Below are positions 5,586 through 11,607 of a stretch of 11,607 nucleotides of DNA, piece after piece. Both the position numbers and the translations under genes were made by a program. The notes under the pieces were generated by a model that worked only from the letters and a program-made list of their open reading frames with translations, was not told the DNA's origin and searched no databases. The DNA comes from Ignavibacteria bacterium UBA6688 (lineage in GTDB: Bacteria > Bacteroidota > Ignavibacteria > UBA10030). Position 1 is the first letter of the stretch. Every line of letters starts with the position of its first letter. The stretch covers positions 1 through 11,607 of the forward strand of contig DKJQ01000166.1 of NCBI GenBank assembly GCA_002454845.1. The letters run 5' to 3'.

Positions 5586-6515
5586 ATGGGACTCATGCGA
5601 TCGCTCCTGCTCTGGAGCTCCCGTAACGAAACGCTTCGCCGTACGTTGCCGAACTTCCGGTTTGTCCGCAGCGCCGTGACACGTTTTATGCCCGGGGAGG
5701 AGATCGACGATGCCCTGCAGGCAGCCCAGAACCTCCGCGAGCAAGGGATCCCGACGATCGTGACCCATCTCGGTGAAAACCTGACTCACGAACATGAAGC
5801 CCACGCAGTGGCCGACCATTACCTCGACGTGCTGGACCGCATCAAGAGAAGGGGGCTCGATTGCCATGTCTCCGTCAAGCTGACACAACTCGGGTTCGAT
5901 TTGAGCGATGAGCTGTGCAGGTCGTTGACGGAAAGAATCGTCCGGCGCGCCGGTGAGCTTGGAAATATGGTGTGGATCGACATGGAGAACAGTCCGTATG
6001 TCGACCGGACGCTGGAATTGTTCAAACAACTTCGGAAGAAGTACGACAATGTCGGGGTTTGCGTCCAGTCGTACCTCATCCGTACGGATGCGGACCTGAA
6101 CGGATTGCTCCCCCTTGCTGCTTCCGTACGCCTTGTCAAAGGGGCCTACGCAGAGCCGCCTGGAATTGTCTTCCCGATGAAAAGGAAAACGGATGAGAGT
6201 TTCTTCCTGCTTTCCATGAAGCTCCTCCAGGCTGCGCGAACCAGCGGAGCGAAGATAGGCATCGGAACACACGACATTGCCCTGGTGGAGCGGATCCAAT
6301 CTGCCGTAGCCTCGGAAGGAATGTCCGGGGATCTGTTCGAAGTCCAGATGCTCTACGGGATCAAACGGGAGGAGCAGGTCAGGTTGGCGCGGGTGGGTGT
6401 TCGTGTCCGCGTCCTGATCAGCTACGGCAGTTTCTGGTTCCCGTGGTATATCCGGCGCCTGGCTGAACGTCCGGCCAATGTTTGGTTTGTTCTGAAGAAC
6501 CTGGTTTCGAAGTAA
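5586..6515 (+). CDS. Proline dehydrogenase, monofunctional (PRODH)
   Basis: A 309-residue FAD enzyme that oxidises L-proline to pyrroline-5-carboxylate and passes electrons to the quinone pool, probably at the inner face of the membrane. The family motifs run along a complete TIM barrel: SVKLTQLG (96-103), WIDMENS (130-136), RLVKGAYAE (182-190), GTHD (227-230), FEVQMLYGI (251-259), and the substrate-binding end YIRRLAERPAN (288-298) with R291 and R295. The length fits the single-domain bacterial form, not bifunctional PutA, and no pyrroline-5-carboxylate dehydrogenase gene is present in the window. The start at 5586 lacks a strong Shine-Dalgarno; an ATG three codons later (5595) is an alternative. 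It is divergent from the sigma operon across about 190 bp. A TTG...TACCTTGG pair near 5509-5538 weakly resembles a Bacteroidota promoter. Confidence 0.95.
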   Translation: MGLMRSLLLWSSRNETLRRTLPNFRFVRSAVTRFMPGEEIDDALQAAQNLREQGIPTIVTHLGENLTHEHEAHAVADHYLDVLDRIKRRGLDCHVSVKLTQLGFDLSDELCRSLTERIVRRAGELGNMVWIDMENSPYVDRTLELFKQLRKKYDNVGVCVQSYLIRTDADLNGLLPLAASVRLVKGAYAEPPGIVFPMKRKTDESFFLLSMKLLQAARTSGAKIGIGTHDIALVERIQSAVASEGMSGDLFEVQMLYGIKREEQVRLARVGVRVRVLISYGSFWFPWYIRRLAERPANVWFVLKNLVSK

Positions 6516-6601
6516 CGATTTACTGTTTATCGCCGCAATCGCAATGTCCCGGCCGGTGCTGATGCTCCTTTGTTCATGCCGGGCTGGGTCGCGCATTTCC
6601 C

Positions 6602-6629
6602 TTGTGCCTTCCATTCCTTCTTGTATATT
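6602..6629 (+). promoter_or_regulatory. Candidate promoter before the trehalase gene
   Basis: TTGTGC (6602-6607), a 16-nt spacer and TATATT (6624-6629) make a passable sigma-70-type promoter in the 192-bp gap between the proline dehydrogenase and trehalase genes. It would give a leader of roughly 70 nt. The -35 half is poor. Confidence 0.3.
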
Positions 6630-6644
6630 AACGTTCAGCCGGTT

Positions 6645-6671
6645 CTGCGGGCAAATAGCCCGGCCACGCAG
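6645..6671 (+). other. Hairpin in the trehalase leader
   Basis: CTGCG (6645-6649) can pair with CGCAG (6667-6671), with GGC/GCC stacked inside around the loop AAATA. An alternative fold is CGGGC-AAATA-GCCCG (6648-6662). There is no T run after it, so it is not a terminator. It would lie in the 5' leader if the promoter at 6602-6629 is used. I recognise no known riboswitch. Confidence 0.25.
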
Positions 6672-6707
6672 TGAAACTCAACCCGGACATCCTGTCATCA
6701 TCGACTT

Positions 6708-8714
6708 ATGTGGAAACGTCCAGTGATATCGCTCCTCATTCTCTTTACCGCAGCGTCCGTCGTTATGGTCACTCTTGTTGCGTCCGCCCAGGATCATGAA
6801 ATGGAAAAAGGTTTCCATGTCCACGTCGAAACTGCCATACATCAATTGCTCGAGGATGAGGATGTCGACAACGACAAAAAGATCACGATCGACGATCAAC
6901 ACATCGCCGGGACCCTGAGAGGGGACAAGCGGCATCTCGTGACGGATCTTCATGGGCACCAGCATCATATCGAAGGCAACTACTTTCTTTCGACTCTCCT
7001 GCAGGAGCTTTCTCTTGCGCGCGATGCGGGTTTGGACACGGCGTTTATCCAACTCGATCGGATTTATGAACCGCCCGTTCGGCGTATCTCGCGGCTCATT
7101 CGGGAGTTGTACTGGGACTCCCTGACCAGGCGCATCGACGAAGCGCACCTCCCCGGGATTTTGCAGGATGACAAGATGCGAACGGTCGACGGTTCGAAGT
7201 ACTTGTATGTGCCTGCAACCGATCCGGAGGGGTTCAAGTACTTCTCCGACGTTGCGCAACGCAAGCCCGGACTCAACCTCAAGGTCGTTCAGCTTCCCGA
7301 TTCCGTGACCCCGGCGTTCGTCCGATCCCTGAAAGGAAGGCATGGCCTGCTCACGCTTGCGCTTGAGCGTGCGAAGGACGGAACCGTGCAGGGAGTTCCG
7401 TTCGTAGTGCCGGGGGGCCGATTCAACGAAATGTACGGGTGGGACAGTTATTTTGAAGCTCTCGGACTGTTGGAGGATGGGCGATTGGATCTCGCCAAAG
7501 CGATGGTCGACAACTTCGTCTACGAGATCGTTCACTACGGGAAGATCCTGAACGCAAACCGGACCTATTATCTCACCCGTTCTCAACCTCCGTTTTTGAC
7601 ATCGATGATTCGTGCGGTCTACGATCGCATGCCACGAACGGATGTGTCGTTCATGTGGTTGAAAACCGCACTCGAAGCTGCCGTAAAAGAATATAAGACT
7701 GTCTGGATGGGGGCTGACCGGTTGACGCAAACCGGCTTGAGCAGGTACTACGACAGCGGTGAAGGTCCGCCACCGGAAGTCGAGCCGGGGCACTTCGATG
7801 CCATCTTTGCCCGGATTGCCCGCGCACGAGGCCTGGATCCGGTACAATTTGAGGAGCAATACCGGGCAGGGATCATCAACGTCCCGGAATTGGATGACTA
7901 TTTCAAACACGATCGGGCAATGCGCGAGTCCGGCCACGACACCAGCAACCGGCTTGAGGGGATTTGCGGCGACTTGGTTACGGTTGATCTCAACAGCCTG
8001 CTCTACAAGATCGAGACTGACATTGCGGAGATTCTCGAGAGAGAATTCGGAGGCCAGGCGGCGTTGGGAGGAACGGAAGAACGGTTTGAGGAATGGAAAC
8101 TGCGGGCGCATGTCCGGGCGAAGCGCATGACCGAGCTGATGTGGAACCGTGAACGCGGCAAGTTCTTTGACTACAATTTCCGGACCGGCTCACAGCACGA
8201 GTTCGTGAGTGCAACCTCCCTCTATCCCCTCTGGGCGGGCCTCGCGGAGGAGTACCAGGCGCGGATGCTCGTCGATTCCACGCTACCGCTTCTAGAAATG
8301 GCCGGAGGCCTGGTGAGCACAACAAAGGAATCGCGGGGGCCGGTGACCGACGACCGACCCGCCCGCCAGTGGGATTATCCCAACGGGTGGGCACCGCATC
8401 AGATGCTGGCTTGGGCGGGCCTGAACCGGTACGGGTACCATCACGAAGCACAGCGTCTTGCTTACCGCTGGCTTTCCATGATCACACGGGGAGCAGTGGA
8501 TTTCCACGGGACCGTTCCGGAAAAATTCGATGTGGATGCCATGACCCACGCGGTTTTCGCAGAATACGGAAATGTGGGGACGATATTTTCATATATCACC
8601 CGCGAAGGATTTGGCTGGATGAATGCATCCTATCAGGTTGGATTGGCCATCCTCGATGCGGCACAGAGAGAGCGGCTTGAACTCCTCACGCCTCCCGACC
8701 AACTCTTTCCCTGA
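6708..8714 (+). CDS. Exported alpha,alpha-trehalase, GH37, neutral-trehalase type
   Basis: A 668-residue enzyme that should split trehalose into two glucose molecules. A signal peptide (MWKRPVISLLILF to about A27) predicts export. Trehalase signature 1 is PGGRFNEMYGWDSYF (235-249) and signature 2 is QWDYPNGWAP (554-563). By family comparison the catalytic acid is D411 in RESGHDTSNR and the base is E605 in EKFDVD. The N-terminal part (about 47-105) has an acidic loop, EDEDVDNDKKITIDD (49-63), followed by GNYFLSTLLQELSLA (90-104). Both closely follow the calcium-binding domain and the GTYMLSNLLQEL segment of fungal neutral trehalases. E. coli TreA and TreF lack that domain. No Shine-Dalgarno is evident before the ATG. 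The next gene starts 72 bp downstream on the same strand and may be co-transcribed. Confidence 0.95.
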   Translation: MWKRPVISLLILFTAASVVMVTLVASAQDHEMEKGFHVHVETAIHQLLEDEDVDNDKKITIDDQHIAGTLRGDKRHLVTDLHGHQHHIEGNYFLSTLLQELSLARDAGLDTAFIQLDRIYEPPVRRISRLIRELYWDSLTRRIDEAHLPGILQDDKMRTVDGSKYLYVPATDPEGFKYFSDVAQRKPGLNLKVVQLPDSVTPAFVRSLKGRHGLLTLALERAKDGTVQGVPFVVPGGRFNEMYGWDSYFEALGLLEDGRLDLAKAMVDNFVYEIVHYGKILNANRTYYLTRSQPPFLTSMIRAVYDRMPRTDVSFMWLKTALEAAVKEYKTVWMGADRLTQTGLSRYYDSGEGPPPEVEPGHFDAIFARIARARGLDPVQFEEQYRAGIINVPELDDYFKHDRAMRESGHDTSNRLEGICGDLVTVDLNSLLYKIETDIAEILEREFGGQAALGGTEERFEEWKLRAHVRAKRMTELMWNRERGKFFDYNFRTGSQHEFVSATSLYPLWAGLAEEYQARMLVDSTLPLLEMAGGLVSTTKESRGPVTDDRPARQWDYPNGWAPHQMLAWAGLNRYGYHHEAQRLAYRWLSMITRGAVDFHGTVPEKFDVDAMTHAVFAEYGNVGTIFSYITREGFGWMNASYQVGLAILDAAQRERLELLTPPDQLFP

Positions 8715-8786
8715 AGTCGGAAAAAACTGTCCGCCGTGAAGCACAGAGGCGAAATACTCCCATCATTATCCGGTTCCCATCTGTTT

Positions 8787-11607
8787 ATGCGAACTTCCTT
8801 GCTGCTTGCTGTATCCATTGTTGGTCTCCTTCTCTCCGGTTGCGCGGCACTCCGTTCAATCGGACTTGCCCCGGGACTCTCCGCAGACGAAGTGATCGCC
8901 GAGTTCAAACAAGATCTTGCCGCAAAGAACCTTCCATTTGATCTGACGCCCCAGACACGTGTCGATACGGTCAGGGTCGACTCCACCCGGAAGATCGTCG
9001 AGATCGATTTCACAGGTCACCTTTCCATGATTCCCTTCCGGGAAGAAAATGTCCGGGTCCTCTACGCAGGTGCAGAAGAATACTTTCGGGATTCTTTTGA
9101 AGGATTCTCGATTTCTCTCCGGTCGCTGCAACAACCAATCGAAGAGCTTGTGCCGAATTACTTCAGGAAAGACCCGGCGATGTACGACCGCTCGAGAATG
9201 CCTTTGGTGATGCCTGAACGGGCGCAGCCGGTGGTGCAGAATGTTAGCAAACCGTTCGTTCCGTCCAAAGGATTGTTCAACCGGAACATCGGCCTCTGGC
9301 ACAGCCACGGTTGGTATTACAATAACCAGATCGACCGGTGGGAATGGCAACGGCCGCGGCTCTTCCTCTCCGTGGAAGACCTGATCCCGACTGCCTTTAT
9401 CCTGCCGTACCTCATCCCTATGCTCCAAAACGCGGGGGCTATGGTGTTCGTACCACGGGAACGGGATACGCAAACAAACGAGGTTATTGTCGATAACGAT
9501 TCCCTTGCCACGGGTTATACCGAGAGGCCCGCGGCTGATCTCACATGGACAACCGGTGCAGGGGAGGCCTTTGCCATCAGCACTCCTCCGTACGGCCCCG
9601 GTGTGAATCCGTTCAAGCTCGGCACCCATCGCACGGTACGGACCGATTCAGCGGCAACCGCGGGTGCCGTGTGGGTGCCCGATATTCCCGGAACCGGGTC
9701 CTACGCTGTCACCATTTCCTACAGTGCCTCGGATTCCAATGCTTCCGACGCGCGATACGTCGTCCACCACCTTGGCGGCAGCACGGTCTTTGTTGTGAAC
9801 CAGCAGATCGGTGGCGGCACGTGGATTTATCTTGGGACCTTCCGATTCGGGCAAGGTCGGAATCCCGATGCGGGGAGCGTCACCCTGACCAACCTGAGCA
9901 GTGAACCGGGAAGACTGCTTTCTGCCGATGCGGTCCGGTTCGGCGGAGGGATGGGGGTTATTGCACGCGCGGGACGAACCAGCGGACGTCCCAAGTACGT
10001 TGAGGGGAGCCGATACTGGCTCCAATTTGCGGGTATGCCCGATACGCTCGTCTTCAGTCTGAACGGGGAAACGAACGATTACCGGGACGATTATCAAAGC
10101 CGGGCAGAATACCTGAACTACCTGACCGGAGCCCCTTATGGCCCCAATAAATCACGGGAAGAAAAAGGGCTCGGGATCCCCATCGACCTCTCACTGGCCA
10201 TGCATACCGATGCCGGGATCACGAACAACGACACCACCGTCGGGACACTCTCGATCTACCATGTGCAGGACGCCAACGGGGCAAGGGCATTCCCGGACAG
10301 TGTCTCCCGCTTTGCGAACCGCGATCTTGCTGATATTCTCCAGACACAGATTGTCGAGGACCTTCGCGCAAAGTACGACCCGGCATGGAGCCGCCGGCAA
10401 CTCCGCAATGCAGATTACAGCGAGGCCACACGACCGAACATGCCGTCGGTGTTGCTGGAACTTCTTTCGCACCAAAACTTTCTTGACATGAAATTTGTCC
10501 TCGACCCCCGCTTCCGGTTCGATGTGGCACGGGCGATCTATAAGGCCATGCTCAGGTTTCTTTCCGTGCAGTACGCCATGCCGTATGTCGTTCAGCCGTT
10601 GCCGGTGACCCATTTCACGGCAGAGTTGGATAGTCATGGAGGTGCGATGTTGCGATGGAGGCCGCGGGAAGATCCTCTTGAACCATGGGCGACGCCTGAT
10701 CGCTATCTTTTCTATACTCGCCTCGAGGATGGCGGGTTCGATAACGGGAAGATCGTCGATACTCCGTTTGCCGGTGTCGATAACCTGACACCTGGAAAGA
10801 TCTACAGTTTCAAAGTTACCGCTGTGAACGACGGCGGGGAAAGTTTCCCGTCTGAAATTCTTGCAGTCTGCCGGCAAGCAGACACTCTCCAACCGGTACT
10901 GATCGTGAATGGATTCGACAGGATTTCAGGACCGGGTGTGGTTGAAGCAGGTGAGTTCCAGGGTTTCATGAGCTGGCTTGACCGAGGCGTCCCGGACGGA
11001 AGGGAGATCGGGTTTACGGGAGAACAGTATGATTTCTACCGAAACTCTCCATACCGCGGAAACGACGGACCAGGACATGGGGCGAGTATTTCGGAACAGG
11101 AGGGGAAAGTCATTGCCGGGAACACCTTCGATTATCCGTACGTGCATGGCCTCGCGCTCCGGGCCCACGGTCTTTCGTTCTCTTCGGCAAGTGATGAGGC
11201 GGTTATGGATTCTACGATCCTCCTCGATCCCTATCGTTTTGTCGATCTCATTCTCGGAAAGGAAAAGGAAACACCTTGGCCGAAGGGGATCGGTGATTCG
11301 CTCCACGGGAAACAGTTCAAGGCTTTTCCACCGGCCCTGCAATATTGCTTGGAATCGTATCTTCAGTCAGGGGGAAATCTGTTCGTCTCGGGGGCCTACC
11401 TGGGAAGCGAGCTTTTCAGTGGACGGGATAGCGTGGGTGTCAAATTTGCCCGCTCCATACTTCGCTTCAACTGGGCAGCGAGCCATGCCTCGCGCACCGG
11501 GCGCATCCATGCAGTTTCTCCCACCTTTATGATGTCCCTCGATACGATGCTGTTCAATACGACCTTCGATCGTGACTTCTATATCGTCGAGTCACCTGAT
11601 GCGGTCA
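8787..11607 (+). CDS. Large lipoprotein: amidase-like domain split by a golvesin-like domain, plus FN3 (3' end outside window)
   Basis: Open for 940 codons to the window edge, so the C-terminus is missing. A lipoprotein signal ends at L-S-G-C19. An N-terminal region (about 30-160) leads to the first half of a zinc N-acetylmuramoyl-L-alanine amidase-like fold: LWHSHGW (170-176, H174 probable ligand), E197, and PRERDTQTNEV (223-233). A beta-sandwich insert (about 245-387) carries VVHHLGGSTVF, GGGTWIYLG and SADAVRFGGG, typical of golvesin C-terminal-like domains. The amidase half resumes with AMHTDAG (471-477, H473) and LLELLSHQNFLD (556-567, E558). A fibronectin type III domain spans about 606-697. 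A Rossmann-like region with SGGNLFVSGAYLG (861-873) follows. Relatives are often annotated xanthan lyase, but the ligand set suggests an amidase or peptidoglycan-type hydrolase; this is inference. No Shine-Dalgarno is seen. Confidence 0.88.
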   Translation, partial: MRTSLLLAVSIVGLLLSGCAALRSIGLAPGLSADEVIAEFKQDLAAKNLPFDLTPQTRVDTVRVDSTRKIVEIDFTGHLSMIPFREENVRVLYAGAEEYFRDSFEGFSISLRSLQQPIEELVPNYFRKDPAMYDRSRMPLVMPERAQPVVQNVSKPFVPSKGLFNRNIGLWHSHGWYYNNQIDRWEWQRPRLFLSVEDLIPTAFILPYLIPMLQNAGAMVFVPRERDTQTNEVIVDNDSLATGYTERPAADLTWTTGAGEAFAISTPPYGPGVNPFKLGTHRTVRTDSAATAGAVWVPDIPGTGSYAVTISYSASDSNASDARYVVHHLGGSTVFVVNQQIGGGTWIYLGTFRFGQGRNPDAGSVTLTNLSSEPGRLLSADAVRFGGGMGVIARAGRTSGRPKYVEGSRYWLQFAGMPDTLVFSLNGETNDYRDDYQSRAEYLNYLTGAPYGPNKSREEKGLGIPIDLSLAMHTDAGITNNDTTVGTLSIYHVQDANGARAFPDSVSRFANRDLADILQTQIVEDLRAKYDPAWSRRQLRNADYSEATRPNMPSVLLELLSHQNFLDMKFVLDPRFRFDVARAIYKAMLRFLSVQYAMPYVVQPLPVTHFTAELDSHGGAMLRWRPREDPLEPWATPDRYLFYTRLEDGGFDNGKIVDTPFAGVDNLTPGKIYSFKVTAVNDGGESFPSEILAVCRQADTLQPVLIVNGFDRISGPGVVEAGEFQGFMSWLDRGVPDGREIGFTGEQYDFYRNSPYRGNDGPGHGASISEQEGKVIAGNTFDYPYVHGLALRAHGLSFSSASDEAVMDSTILLDPYRFVDLILGKEKETPWPKGIGDSLHGKQFKAFPPALQYCLESYLQSGGNLFVSGAYLGSELFSGRDSVGVKFARSILRFNWAASHASRTGRIHAVSPTFMMSLDTMLFNTTFDRDFYIVESPDAV

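Noticed and set aside
5586..6515. Osmolyte operon linking proline dehydrogenase and trehalase
   Set aside because: The genes are 192 bp apart with a possible promoter between them, and both substrates are also ordinary carbon sources. Adjacency alone is not enough.
5547..6614. Open - strand frame of about 355 codons
   Set aside because: It covers the proline dehydrogenase gene in antisense. The + strand reading has every family motif; this one has none.
6678..8111. Open - strand frame of about 477 codons
   Set aside because: It is antisense to the trehalase. The length comes from codon bias in a GC-rich gene and no domain is visible.
8856..9629. Open - strand frame of about 257 codons
   Set aside because: It is antisense to the golvesin/amidase lipoprotein and has no family features.

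Overview
The window looks like a chromosomal segment of a moderately GC-rich Gram-negative bacterium, most likely from the Bacteroidota/Ignavibacteriota (FCB) side of the tree. This placement is inferred from protein families, not from a marker gene. The pointers are a large lipoprotein with an amidase-like fold and a golvesin-like domain, several exported proteins, an exported serine hydrolase with a C-terminal DUF3471-type domain, and an ECF sigma/zf-HC2 anti-sigma pair. Three starts have strong Shine-Dalgarno sequences (AAGGAG), which argues against a typical member of class Bacteroidia. Four other starts have little or none.

Layout. Bases 1-729 hold no convincing gene. They hold compact inverted repeats (2-175), a terminator-like hairpin (252-271), a hairpin that encloses a Shine-Dalgarno-like sequence (318-340) and two tandem copies of a 92-bp structured repeat (469-652). 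Next come two + strand genes, an exported serine hydrolase (730-2256) and a small exported WrbA/flavodoxin-like protein (2321-2914). A strong hairpin terminator at 2953-2981 serves both strands. On the - strand, read from right to left, is a tight three-gene unit: ECF sigma factor (about 5343-4753), membrane-bound zinc-finger anti-sigma factor (4749-4078) and a lipoprotein with a C-terminal membrane helix (4047-2983). A candidate promoter lies at 5449-5421. Divergent from it, on the + strand, are a monofunctional proline dehydrogenase (5586-6515), an exported trehalase of the fungal neutral-trehalase type (6708-8714) and the first 940 codons of the amidase/golvesin/FN3 lipoprotein (8787 to the window edge).

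How the genes may work together. The sigma/anti-sigma/lipoprotein unit is a self-contained envelope-signalling module: the anti-sigma should hold the sigma factor at the inner membrane, and the lipoprotein is a plausible sensor, effector or target. The remaining genes are envelope or small-molecule catabolic functions: cell-wall or ester hydrolysis, proline oxidation and trehalose cleavage. Proline and trehalose are both compatible solutes, but a shared osmotic role is only a guess.

The points most worth a second look are the missing canonical start codon of the sigma factor, the eukaryote-like calcium-binding N-terminus on an exported bacterial trehalase, the amidase domain split by a golvesin-like insertion, the export signal on a flavodoxin, and the structured tandem repeat. 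I found no CRISPR array, tRNA, rRNA, transposase or phage gene.
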